Shown: positions 1-7,762 of the stretch, in pieces | Layout: every line of letters begins with the position of its first letter | How positions within the stretch are numbered: position 1 is the stretch's first letter | From: Sideroxydans sp. | GTDB lineage: Bacteria; Pseudomonadota; Gammaproteobacteria; Burkholderiales; Gallionellaceae | Assembly: GCA_028687425.1 (NCBI GenBank) | Contig: JAQUAD010000004.1 | Span: 1-64,000 of the forward strand | Direction of reading: 5' to 3' | DNA: 64,000 nucleotides | Notes under the pieces: model-generated | The model's database searches: none | Seen by the model: only the letters and a program-made list of their open reading frames with translations | Told to the model about the DNA's origin: nothing | Made by a program: the position numbers and the translations under genes

Positions 1-734
1 GGACGCAGGCGATACTTGGCAGGATCAAGATGGGGGTAAAAGTTGTCGCTGTCTCCACCTGCCATTGGACAAACGGCGCTTTCATCGACTTGCGGCCTAT
101 TGGCAAAGCATGTCGGGATGTGAACGCCGTGCTGGTTGTCGATGCGACCCAGTCGCTGGGGGCAATGCCGTTCCCGCTCGATGAAGTCAAACCGGATTTT
201 CTTGTGGCAGCTGGTTACAAGTGGCTCTTGTGCCCATATGGTTTCAGCTTGTTATATGTTTCCGAACAATGGCGAAGCGCCCGCCCCCTTGAGGAGACAT
301 GGTTGGCGCGTCTGAACGCGGAGGACTTCACTTCCTTGGTGAAATATTCGGACATCTATATGCCCGGTGCGCGCAGGTTCGATGTGGGCGAAAAATGTAC
401 CGCCACGGTTCTTCCGGGCGCCATCGCCGCGTTGGAACAGCTGAAGGCATGGGGTATTGAAAACATCGCGGCAACGCTGTCGAACATCAATTCTGCAATC
501 GCCGCCCATCTCGAACAACTTGGCTTTCATCTGCCGACTGAAGCACAGCGATGCCCGCATATGTTCGGCGCACAGTTTCCGACGGCACAAATGACCAATG
601 TCGTGGCAGACCTGAAAGCCAGGAATATCTTCATAAGCCAGCGCGGGAGTGCGCTTCGTTTCGCGCCGCACCTTCATGTAAGCGAACATGACTTGCATCG
701 CCTCATGGAAGCCTTGAGTGAGTTGGCAAAATGA
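1..734 (+). CDS. Class-V aminotransferase (cysteine desulfurase-like), 5'-truncated
   Basis: The frame is open from base 3, so the gene starts left of the window and about 243 C-terminal residues are visible. Class-V (fold type I) aminotransferases use PLP; the family includes cysteine desulfurases and serine/kynurenine-type enzymes. The Schiff-base lysine is in AGYKWLL (bases 219-221) and the PLP-ring aspartate in VVDATQS (near base 141). The C-terminal part has the small-domain pattern of the family, ending in HDLHRLMEALSEL. The substrate cannot be told from this fragment. It precedes a broken DUF4440-type gene, and the surroundings look like accessory DNA. Confidence 0.85.
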   Translation, partial: TQAILGRIKMGVKVVAVSTCHWTNGAFIDLRPIGKACRDVNAVLVVDATQSLGAMPFPLDEVKPDFLVAAGYKWLLCPYGFSLLYVSEQWRSARPLEETWLARLNAEDFTSLVKYSDIYMPGARRFDVGEKCTATVLPGAIAALEQLKAWGIENIAATLSNINSAIAAHLEQLGFHLPTEAQRCPHMFGAQFPTAQMTNVVADLKARNIFISQRGSALRFAPHLHVSEHDLHRLMEALSELAK

Positions 735-789
735 GCAGCGTTACACATAACACTGCACTCCGGCGCCGATTCGCTCCACGTTATGCCGC

Positions 790-1167
790 ATGAAAATCTC
801 CGAGCTATCAATTGAGCAAGCTACTGAGTCTCTCTTTGCAAGAGAGCCGATCTTTCATCGTCCAGAATTTGGTACGTCTCGTGCCGATTTTGAGGCGATG
901 GTCGCCCCCGAGTTTTGGGAAATCGGTGCCTCCGGTACCAGATACAGCAAAGCATTCATCCTTCACACGTTGGAGAAACGACACTCTGAACCGGTTACCT
1001 AGACATATTCAGTTACAGACTTTGCGTGTCAGGAGCTTTCACCAAACCACTACTTGGTTACATATCGTCTGGACCAAGCGGGCCGTCTAAGCCAACGTTC
1101 AACAATCTGGCGCTACAGCAGCGGCGCATGGCAGATTGTGTTTCACCAGGGAACACTAATTGCATAA
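790..1167 (+). pseudogene. DUF4440-type protein interrupted by an in-frame TAG
   Basis: The N-terminal 70 codons read as a DUF4440/SnoaL-like small protein (EPIFHRPEF, APEFWEIGASG). The frame then meets TAG at 1000-1002 and continues in the same frame for 54 more sense codons, including HYLVTYRL, STIWRYSSGAWQIV and FHQGTL, which are the expected C-terminal beta strands, to TAA at 1165-1167. The intact protein would be about 125 residues, normal for the family. A single base change (for example from GAG, CAG or TGG) explains the stop. It is either a recent nonsense mutation or a sequence error; no frameshift is needed. Confidence 0.75.
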
Positions 1168-1233
1168 CATGAAATTCGAGAGAGGCTGGCGCTGGGCAAG
1201 CGCATGCCGGTGGTGCAGGTGAAGGTTTCGTAG
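1168..1233 (+). other. Possible gene-end remnant
   Basis: Directly after the stop of the broken DUF4440-type gene, the same frame encodes 21 residues (RERLALGKRMPVVQVKVS at the end) and then TAG. It has no start codon or ribosome site of its own. The composition looks like the conserved end of a lost protein, but I do not recognise the family. Low confidence. Confidence 0.2.
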
Positions 1234-1263
1234 GCGAACAACGATCAGACACGGAGGAAATGT

Positions 1264-2082
1264 ATGAGCCAATCCAACAATCCGCTTTCCGTCAGCGAAC
1301 CCTGGAACCTCGTTGCCGATGGTTACGCCGAGACCACCATGCTGGTGTTCCAGCGCTTCGCGGAACAAGCCATCGCCGCCATCGATCTGCAACCCGGCGC
1401 CACCGTGCTCGACGTTGCCTGCGGCCCCGGCACACTGGGCCTCATCGCCGCGCAGACAGCGCGCAAAGTGCACGGCATCGATTTCTCCTCAGCGATGCTG
1501 GACATCTTCGAACACAAGCGCGCGCAAGCCGGACATGACCACATCGAACTACACTGCGGTGATGCACAAGCTTTGCCCTATGCTGACGATACCTTCGATG
1601 CCGCTTTCTCGATGTTCGGCCTCATGTTCTTCCCGGACAGGAATAAAGGTTTCGCCGAGATATACCGCACACTCAAAACCGGCGGCCGCATCGCCGTCAC
1701 CAGCTGGGCACCGATGGATCAATCGCCCGCGATGCTGACCATGTTCGGCGCACTGCGCGCCATCAAGCCCGACCTGCCACAACCGCAACGCTCCGTCACC
1801 ACGCTGGAGAACCCGGACGTGTTCCGCACGGAGATGATCGCTGCCGGATTCAAGGACGTAGAGATACGCCCCCTCACCCAAGGCTTCCCTGTCGCCAGCA
1901 TTCCGAAATTCTGGGAAGACATGGTCAAAGGCAGCGCACCGCTGGTGATGATGAAAAAGGCGATGGGGGAAGCACTATGGAGAGAGAAGGAAAAACTTGC
2001 GATCGCTTATCTGGAAGAAGCGCTGGCCAGCAAACCGGAGACGCTGACTTCGGATGCCTGGTTGGGGATAGGGGTGAAGTGA
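1264..2082 (+). CDS. Class I SAM-dependent methyltransferase
   Basis: A 272-residue soluble methyltransferase of the UbiE/Methyltransf_11 type. Motif I is VLDVACGPGTLG (residues 48-59), followed by the acidic strand end HGIDFSSAML and the PYADDTFDAAFSMF motif IV region. LKTGGRIAVTSW is the usual post-motif strand. The start at 1264 is supported by GGAGGAA seven bases upstream. The substrate is unknown. It lies alone on the plus strand between the decayed genes and a stem-loop at 2098-2131. Confidence 0.85.
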   Translation: MSQSNNPLSVSEPWNLVADGYAETTMLVFQRFAEQAIAAIDLQPGATVLDVACGPGTLGLIAAQTARKVHGIDFSSAMLDIFEHKRAQAGHDHIELHCGDAQALPYADDTFDAAFSMFGLMFFPDRNKGFAEIYRTLKTGGRIAVTSWAPMDQSPAMLTMFGALRAIKPDLPQPQRSVTTLENPDVFRTEMIAAGFKDVEIRPLTQGFPVASIPKFWEDMVKGSAPLVMMKKAMGEALWREKEKLAIAYLEEALASKPETLTSDAWLGIGVK

Positions 2083-2097
2083 AACTAAAAGGTACCC

Positions 2098-2131
2098 GCG
2101 CTTTGCCTCATGTGTTGGGTGAGCAAAGCGC
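2098..2131. terminator. Strong stem-loop between convergent genes, possible terminator
   Basis: Arms GCGCTTTGCCTCA (2098-2110) and TGAGCAAAGCGC (2120-2131) pair over 12 bases with one bulged C and a 9-base loop. It lies between the stops of the plus-strand methyltransferase and the minus-strand 81-aa gene. There is no clear T-run, so it may act as a barrier or 3' end protector instead of an intrinsic terminator. Confidence 0.45.
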
Positions 2132-2154
2132 CACTTTCAATACTGGTAGAACCG

Positions 2155-2400
2155 CTATAGCGTCGGGTATTTCCCGGTAGGACTCTCTCGTTTGGCAAGG
2201 AATGAATAATTGCCATCGACGAAGGCATTCGGTTCATTTTGGGATGCTGAATGATGTGTGGATTCGCAGCTGATGATTTCGCAGTTGCGATACATCTGTT
2301 TCAGTTTGCGCTCTGCTTCTTCTCGATTCCTGCTTGCGATCATCACACGCGGGATGGGCAACCCACCGCAGGTCTTGATTGAAAAATGGAACTTATGCAT
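2155..2400 (-). CDS. Small conserved-looking hypothetical protein (81 aa)
   Basis: An 81-residue soluble protein. The core (LPIPRVMIASRNREEAERKL, then a cysteine-containing stretch NCEIISCES) looks like a small alpha/beta fold with a charged helix. A strong ribosome site GGGAGGATCG stands directly before the ATG on the minus strand, which supports translation. A perfect inverted repeat (2411-2427) lies just upstream. I do not recognise a named family. No signal peptide or membrane segment. Confidence 0.55.
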   Translation of the reverse strand: MHKFHFSIKTCGGLPIPRVMIASRNREEAERKLKQMYRNCEIISCESTHHSASQNEPNAFVDGNYSFLAKRESPTGKYPTL

Positions 2401-2410
2401 CGATCCTCCC

Positions 2411-2427
2411 AGTTAATTTCATTAACT
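2411..2427. promoter_or_regulatory. Perfect inverted repeat before the 81-aa gene, candidate operator
   Basis: AGTTAAT-TTC-ATTAACT is a perfect 7-base inverted repeat immediately upstream of the ribosome site of the minus-strand 81-aa gene. The rest of 2428-2566 is more AT-rich than its surroundings and holds no gene I can support. The position suits a repressor site or an mRNA hairpin near the start codon; this is inference. Confidence 0.35.
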
Positions 2428-2566
2428 TTCGCGGCGATCATATTTGTTATTTTTCAACCCACTGGCTGCGTCTACGATCAGTCGCCCATTAACCTTAACA
2501 TATATACGGGCTTTGGGTAGCCTTTAAAACAAACAGGGATAGAACGCGGTATGCCCTTGAAGCGGC

Positions 2567-2965
2567 TCAAGCCCCGGCCTGCGGACCGTAGAACTTGGCC
2601 GACTTGCGCGACCCGGCCTTGCGCTTCTGCGTGATCACGCCCCTGATGATCTCCAGCCCCGGGATGGCGGTGTCGGGATAGGCGGGGTTGAGTGCATGCA
2701 GTTGCCAGCCGCCCTGCGCGTCGCGCTTGAGCTGGCGGAAGATGAAATCTTCGGGTGCCACTTCGGCGATCACATAGGCGTCTTCCGTCGGCGTAATGCC
2801 GGATTCAATGACGATGATCTCGCCGTCGTTGAATTCCGGTTCCATGCTGACGCCCAGCACCATGAGCGCGGTGATGGCCTTGTCGTCACAGCTGCTGCCA
2901 CCCTGCTCGCCTTGCTGGGCATCGGCGGAGACGAGAGGGATATCGATGGGTTTACGCGTTTGCAT
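2567..2965 (-). CDS. S24-fold (LexA/CI-like) protein without DNA-binding domain
   Basis: A 132-residue stand-alone S24 domain. The catalytic serine region is intact (LGVSMEPEFNDGEIIV), and the later strands (EDFIFRQLKRD, HALNPAYPD, EIIRGVI) align with the LexA and lambda CI C-terminal domains. The position of the catalytic lysine (VKRL in LexA, FKKL in CI) is arginine here (FRQL), so self-cleavage is doubtful. There is no helix-turn-helix domain. The start at 2965 (MQTRKP) is chosen because upstream residues look non-coding; a GTG at 3016 is the alternative. Divergent from the SIMPL gene. Confidence 0.7.
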   Translation of the reverse strand: MQTRKPIDIPLVSADAQQGEQGGSSCDDKAITALMVLGVSMEPEFNDGEIIVIESGITPTEDAYVIAEVAPEDFIFRQLKRDAQGGWQLHALNPAYPDTAIPGLEIIRGVITQKRKAGSRKSAKFYGPQAGA

Positions 2966-2994
2966 GGTGGTTGCCTTGTTTGAAGTGGGCGGAT

Positions 2995-3007
2995 GATAGC
3001 GTCTATC
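2995..3007. promoter_or_regulatory. Short inverted repeat in the divergent S24/SIMPL promoter region
   Basis: GATAG-CGT-CTATC is a perfect 5-base inverted repeat 30 bases upstream of the S24 start codon. It could be an operator for either divergent gene. It is short and may be chance. Confidence 0.2.
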
Positions 3008-3099
3008 CGGCGGCACTTGAATGACCCGTTAGGGGACTGCAGCCCATTTCACTTTACTTTTGTTTTAGCATACGGAACGTTCGATACCGGGAGGTTGCC

Positions 3100-3774
3100 A
3101 TGCTGCGCTTTGCTTTGTTGTTCGGTTTTCTCTTTGCCAACGGTTGCGCGGTCGCGGAACCGGCGCTGTACAACCGGGTGGACTTTCAGGTGGAGGCGGC
3201 GCGCGAAGTAGCGAACGATCTGCTGACGGCGACCTTGGCCGTGGATATTCAGGACAAGCAGCCGGCACGCATCGCGCAGCAGATGAATGCCACATTGAAT
3301 GCTGCGCTGAAGAAGGCGGCAGCCTTTAGTACGGTTAAAACCAGCAGCGGTAACCAGCAGACCGTGCCGGTGTATGGCCGCAACAACCAGATCGATGCCT
3401 GGCGCGGCCACGGCGAGATACGCATCGAGTCGCGCGATTTCAAGGCGGCGGGCGAGCTCATCATGGCGTTGCAGACAGACATGCAACTGAGCGGCGTGCA
3501 ATTCGGCGTGGCACCCGACACGCGCGCGCAGATCGAGAACGGTTTGATCACCGATGCAATCAAGGCCTTCCAGCAGCGCGCCGATGCGATACGCGCCGCC
3601 ATGGGCGCGAAGTCTTACAAGACCGTGCACATGGGCATCAACAGCGGCATGCCGAACCGCCCCATGCCGTTGATGCGTGCAGCATCGGTGGCTTCATCTT
3701 TCTCCGAAGCGGAGTTTGCCAGCGGCGAAAGCCGCATGACCGTGCAGATCAACGGCACGATAGAAACGCAGTGA
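3100..3774 (+). CDS. Exported SIMPL-domain protein (DUF541)
   Basis: A 224-residue protein with a signal peptide (hydrophobic residues 3-13, likely cleavage after AVA at residue 19) and a SIMPL domain covering almost all of the mature part. The beta strand/helix pattern of the family is seen in NRVDFQVEAAREVANDLL, ATLAVDIQDK and the C-terminal SRMTVQINGTIE. SIMPL proteins are periplasmic, with functions known in only a few cases (the oxidative-stress protein YggE is one). GGGAGG seven bases before the ATG supports the start. A cysteine precedes the cleavage site (NGCAVA) but the lipobox is poor, so lipidation is unlikely. Confidence 0.85.
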   Translation: MLRFALLFGFLFANGCAVAEPALYNRVDFQVEAAREVANDLLTATLAVDIQDKQPARIAQQMNATLNAALKKAAAFSTVKTSSGNQQTVPVYGRNNQIDAWRGHGEIRIESRDFKAAGELIMALQTDMQLSGVQFGVAPDTRAQIENGLITDAIKAFQQRADAIRAAMGAKSYKTVHMGINSGMPNRPMPLMRAASVASSFSEAEFASGESRMTVQINGTIETQ

Positions 3775-3830
3775 TTCAGGCACGAAGGCCATGCCCCGAT
3801 CGGCGGGGCAGCATCAGGATGCATCAAATA

Positions 3831-3856
3831 AAAAAGCCCGGCTCCCCGGGCTTTTT
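3831..3856. terminator. Bidirectional rho-independent terminator
   Basis: An 11-base perfect stem: AAAAAGCCCGG (3831-3841) and CCGGGCTTTTT (3846-3856) with a 4-base loop, giving a T-run on each strand. It sits between the convergent SIMPL gene (+) and msrA (-) and ends both. Confidence 0.95.
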
Positions 3857-3875
3857 TGTTGCCGACGCACGCGCC

Positions 3876-4487
3876 CTACCGATACAGATCGGGAAAGCGC
3901 TTGCGCAGCTGTTCCACCTTGGGCTTGTCGTGGAACATGATGTAAGGCTGGTAGGGATGCAACTCGAAGTAGTTCTGGTGATAGTCCTCGGCGGGGTAGA
4001 ACTTCTGCAGCGGCACGACCTGCGTAACGATGGGATCAGGGTAGGTGCGCGCAGCACTGAGCTGGCCGATGTAGCTTTGTGCGGCTTGCTGCTGTTCTGC
4101 ATTGGTGTAGAAGATCGCCGAACGGTATTGCGTGCCGTGATCCGGCCCCTGGTAGTTAAGCTGGGTGGGGTTGTGCGCTACGCTGAAGAAAACCTCCAGC
4201 AATTTGCGGTAGCTGATCTTGTCCGGATCGTAGCTGACCAGCACGGACTCGGCGTGCCCGGTGTCGCCTCTGCTCACCAGGTTGTAATGCGCGGTTGCTG
4301 CGCTGCCGCCGGCATAGCCGGACACCACGTTGTTCACGCCTTTGACATGCTTGAACACCGCATCCACGCCCCAGAAACATCCGCCTGCGAATACCGCCGT
4401 CTGCTCGGCGGGCGCGGCCCACGCCGAGCCCTGGCTGAACATGAGGCACAGGCAAGCGGGCAGTAATTTTTTGAAGATGGGAGTCAT
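3876..4487 (-). CDS. msrA: Peptide-methionine (S)-S-oxide reductase MsrA, exported form
   Basis: A 203-residue MsrA that repairs oxidised methionine (S-sulfoxide) in proteins. The catalytic motif GGCFWG holds Cys37, and the family signatures GYAGG, YNLVSRGDTGHAESV and YPAEDYHQNYF follow. Residues 1-24 form a signal peptide (cleavage near SAWA), so it should act in the periplasm and need a periplasmic electron donor. The start has GAGAGGA eight bases upstream. It shares a terminator with the convergent SIMPL gene, which also suggests envelope stress roles. Confidence 0.95.
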   Translation of the reverse strand: MTPIFKKLLPACLCLMFSQGSAWAAPAEQTAVFAGGCFWGVDAVFKHVKGVNNVVSGYAGGSAATAHYNLVSRGDTGHAESVLVSYDPDKISYRKLLEVFFSVAHNPTQLNYQGPDHGTQYRSAIFYTNAEQQQAAQSYIGQLSAARTYPDPIVTQVVPLQKFYPAEDYHQNYFELHPYQPYIMFHDKPKVEQLRKRFPDLYR

Positions 4488-4629
4488 GATCGTTCCTCTC
4501 GCTTTGTTCTGTTCACATCGCTACGACCGCGCTGAGCGGCATAGGTTTCAATGTGGCAGACGAATGGAGGCGGCACTTCTCTCCTGCCGCCGACGGACTG
4601 GCGGCATATTCAGCGACCGTCGCGGCGTA

Positions 4630-5172
4630 TCAGTAGCCTTTGCGGAAGGTAGTGCCCTTGCAGCTTTTGCAAACCGGCACCACCGATGTCTTGTTCAGGT
4701 GAACCGCCTTGCCGCAACTGCTGCATGTGAGCGTGCCGGCCATGGTGATCTCGCCGCTGTGATAGGTCAGCACACTCTCGGCTCTTTCGGAAAGACCGGT
4801 CAGCATGTTGCCGGCGGCACCCAATACCTTGGCCAGCGAAGACAATGCCCCGGCACTCACCCGCGCAGGATGCAGGCTGACCTTGGCTTCCTTGCCGAGA
4901 TGGCGCATGTCGATGCCAGTCTGTTGTAAATCGCGGCGCAGGAAGCGCATGAAGGCATCGCCCTGCTCTGTGCTGAATTCGCCCGCCGCTTCCATCTGCT
5001 GGCGTGCTTGCTGCATCGCGGTTTCCCAAGCGCTATGACTCTTTTCCTTGCCGCGCTCGAATGCCTCACGGGACTTTTCGACGAAGCGATCATACGTAGA
5101 GACACTGTGCGATGCTTCATCCGTTTTCCTGGCCGATGTGGCAGGCCGTTTCCTGTTGGTAGCTGTGCTCAT
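4630..5172 (-). CDS. Zinc-ribbon protein with long helical N-terminus (DUF1451-like)
   Basis: A 180-residue protein. Residues 1-25 are basic and disordered, about 26-140 are helical and charged (FVEKSREAFERGKEKSHSAW), and the C-terminus has two CxxC pairs (CSSCGK and CKSCKG) forming a zinc ribbon. This arrangement matches the DUF1451 zinc-ribbon proteins, whose function is unknown. It is separated from msrA by 142 bases that contain a 7-base hairpin (4569-4591, GGCGGCA/TGCCGCC) and no gene. Confidence 0.75.
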   Translation of the reverse strand: MSTATNRKRPATSARKTDEASHSVSTYDRFVEKSREAFERGKEKSHSAWETAMQQARQQMEAAGEFSTEQGDAFMRFLRRDLQQTGIDMRHLGKEAKVSLHPARVSAGALSSLAKVLGAAGNMLTGLSERAESVLTYHSGEITMAGTLTCSSCGKAVHLNKTSVVPVCKSCKGTTFRKGY

Positions 5173-5253
5173 GATTGCTCTCCTCTGGTTGATTACAATT
5201 TGAGACGCCTACTTTCATTTAACGTGCCATGACGGCTCACGTTGACCGGCGAT

Positions 5254-6759
5254 TCAGTACGCCTCCAGCGTCGCGCCTTCCAGACTCAGCGAGTGACGCC
5301 AGAACTGGTCTTCGCGGTCGAACAGGCGGTAGGTGCCGCGCGGCCCCCAGCTGCCGGCGGGATAGGTATTGATGAAATCACGCTCCATCGACCACACCTT
5401 GATCACCGGGTCGACCACGCGCCAGGCGGCTTCCACTTCGTCGATGCGCAGGAACAGCGAGTGGTCGCCCAGCATCACATCCAGCAGCAGTCCTTCGTAA
5501 GCGTCGAAATTCTCTTCGCCTTTCTGGTGATAAGTGGCATCCAGGCTGATGGTGCGCGTGCGCACGTCCAGCCCCGGCACCTTCACCTGCATCTCCATCT
5601 TCAGGCAGTCGTTGGGCTGGATGCCGAGCATGATCCAGTTGGGATGCTGGCTGCCGTGGCTGGCATGTTTGAGCAGGTCCTGCGGCGGGCTGCGGAAGCG
5701 GATACAGATGGCGGAGATGTTCTCGGCCATGCGCTTGCCGGTGCGCAGGTAGAACGGCACACCGGCCCAGCGCCAGTTGTCGATGAACAGTTTCATGGCC
5801 GCATAGGTTTCGGTGACGCTGTCGGCCGCGACGCCCTTTTCTTCCAGATAACTCGGCACAGTGACGCCGTTCACCACGCCGCTGCCGTACTGGCCGCGAA
5901 AGGCGTGCGCATTGACCGAGCTTTGCGTGATGGGACGGATGGCCTTGAGCACCTTCACCTTCTCGTCGCGCAGGTGTTCGGCGGACATTGACACCGGCGG
6001 CTCCATCGCCACGATGGCGAGCAGCTGCATCAGGTGGCTTTGCAACATGTCGCGCAATGCACCCGCACCTTCGAAATAGCCGGCGCGGCCTTCGACGCCG
6101 AGGTTCTCGGAATGGGTGATCTGCACATGGTCGATGTAGTGCCGGTTCCAGATCGGTTCCAGCAGCACGTTGCCGAAGCGGAACACCATCACATTCTGCA
6201 CGGTACCTTTGCCCAGGTAGTGGTCGATGCGGTAGATCTGCGATTCGTTCAGGTGGTGGTACAGGCTTTGCTGCAATGTCTGCGCGCTGAGCAGGTCGTA
6301 ACCGAACGGTTTCTCGATGACCACGCGGCGCCAGCCGCCCTTTTCCTGCAGCAGGCCAACGTTGCCCAGCTTGTCGATGATGAAGGGAAACTCGGCCGGG
6401 CGCACCGACATGTAGAACACCATGTTGGGCGGGAACTGCGGCTCGCCGTCCAGACGCCGTTGCAGGCGCTGGTAGGACTCGGCATCGTCGGGCGGATTGG
6501 CGTGGTAATGCAGGCGTGCGCCGAAACGGGCGAAGGCCGCGTCGAGCACTTCCGGCGCATGTTTCGCTTCCAGCATGCCGCGCACTTCGGCCGCCCATTG
6601 CTCGTCGCTCATCGGCTTGCGGCCGCAGCCGAGGATGGAGACGCTTTCCGGCAGGCGGTTGAACAGTTCCAGACGGAACAGCGCAGGGATCAGTTTGCGC
6701 CGTGCGAGGTCGCCGCCCGCACCGAGGATGACGATGGTGCAGGGTTCGATGGTCTTCAT
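5254..6759 (-). CDS. zwf: Glucose-6-phosphate 1-dehydrogenase
   Basis: A 501-residue enzyme that oxidises glucose-6-phosphate to 6-phosphogluconolactone with NADP, the entry to the oxidative pentose phosphate pathway. The nucleotide motif is GAGGDLARRKL (residues 13-23). The substrate motif reads RIDHYLGKGTVQN; the usual form is GKE, so the residue after the lysine is changed, but His, Asp and Lys are kept. The start overlaps the stop of gnd by four bases (ATGA), so the two are translationally coupled. The divergent pgl completes the three-step pathway. Confidence 0.95.
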   Translation of the reverse strand: MKTIEPCTIVILGAGGDLARRKLIPALFRLELFNRLPESVSILGCGRKPMSDEQWAAEVRGMLEAKHAPEVLDAAFARFGARLHYHANPPDDAESYQRLQRRLDGEPQFPPNMVFYMSVRPAEFPFIIDKLGNVGLLQEKGGWRRVVIEKPFGYDLLSAQTLQQSLYHHLNESQIYRIDHYLGKGTVQNVMVFRFGNVLLEPIWNRHYIDHVQITHSENLGVEGRAGYFEGAGALRDMLQSHLMQLLAIVAMEPPVSMSAEHLRDEKVKVLKAIRPITQSSVNAHAFRGQYGSGVVNGVTVPSYLEEKGVAADSVTETYAAMKLFIDNWRWAGVPFYLRTGKRMAENISAICIRFRSPPQDLLKHASHGSQHPNWIMLGIQPNDCLKMEMQVKVPGLDVRTRTISLDATYHQKGEENFDAYEGLLLDVMLGDHSLFLRIDEVEAAWRVVDPVIKVWSMERDFINTYPAGSWGPRGTYRLFDREDQFWRHSLSLEGATLEAY

Positions 6760-7676
6760 GATGCGTGCTCTTCTTTTTTCATCGCGTGGCCGCCGAATGC
6801 GTTGCGCATGGTGGCGAGCAGGCGATAGCCGTAGCCGGTCTGGCTCTGGCTGTTGAAGCGCATTTGCAAGGCCAGCGAGAGCACGGGTGCGGCCACGCCT
6901 TGGTCAATGGATTCGATCACGGTCCAGCGGCCTTCGCCGGAATCGGATACAAAAGGCGCGATGTCGGCCAGTTGTTGATCGTGTGTGAGCGCCTCTGCGG
7001 TGAGGTCGAGCAACCAGCTGCGCACCACGGAACTGTGTCGCCACAGCTCGGTGATCTGCGCCAGGTCGAGTTCGAATTCCTGTTTGCCGCGCAGCAGTTC
7101 CAGCCCTTCGGCCAGCGCCTGCATCATGCCGTACTCGATACCGTTGTGGATCATCTTGGTGAAGTGACCGGCTCCGATCGGGCCGACATGCGCCCAGCCC
7201 CTGTCCTGCGCCGGTGCCAGCACCTGCAGCACGGGTATCAGTTTCTGCACCGCTTCCTCGCTGCCGCCGGCCATCAGGCAGTAGCCGTTGTCCATGCCCC
7301 AGATGCCGCCCGAAGTGCCGACATCGATGAAGCCTATGCCCTGCCCGGCTAGCCATGCGCCGCGCCGCTGGCTGTCGTGATAGTTGGAGTTGCCGCCGTC
7401 GACGATGATGTCGCCTTTTTCCAGCAGCGGCGCGAGGTTGATGATCTGCTGCTCGGTGGGCTCGCCGCTGGGCAGCATCAACCACACGATGCGCGGAAAA
7501 GGCAGTTTGGAGACCGCATCGGAGACCGAGTTGGCGGCCATCATGCCGAACTCTTCGGCGAGTTGGTCGACGATGGCGCGCGAGCGATTGAAGCCCACGA
7601 TCTCGATACCGCCCCTGCGCAAACGGCGCACCATATTGCCGCCCATCTTGCCTAATCCGATCATCGCGATCCGCAT
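6756..7676 (-). CDS. gnd: 6-phosphogluconate dehydrogenase (short, decarboxylating)
   Basis: A 306-residue short-form enzyme (GndA/YqeC type) that converts 6-phosphogluconate to ribulose-5-phosphate, CO2 and a reduced cofactor. The N-terminal Rossmann motif is MIGLGKMGGNMVRRL. Catalytic regions are DVGTSGGIWG and HFTKMIHNGIEYGMM with the lysine and histidine in place. It is first in a two-gene unit with zwf (4-base overlap). The 86-base gap to the divergent pgl must hold both promoters. Confidence 0.93.
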   Translation of the reverse strand: MRIAMIGLGKMGGNMVRRLRRGGIEIVGFNRSRAIVDQLAEEFGMMAANSVSDAVSKLPFPRIVWLMLPSGEPTEQQIINLAPLLEKGDIIVDGGNSNYHDSQRRGAWLAGQGIGFIDVGTSGGIWGMDNGYCLMAGGSEEAVQKLIPVLQVLAPAQDRGWAHVGPIGAGHFTKMIHNGIEYGMMQALAEGLELLRGKQEFELDLAQITELWRHSSVVRSWLLDLTAEALTHDQQLADIAPFVSDSGEGRWTVIESIDQGVAAPVLSLALQMRFNSQSQTGYGYRLLATMRNAFGGHAMKKEEHAS

Positions 7677-7762
7677 GGCTGTTCTCCTTGTAAATTTATG
7701 CCCTGTCCAAATCCTTCCGCCGTAGAATCAAATTGCTTGCCGTTACTTTCCAGGAGAATGGT

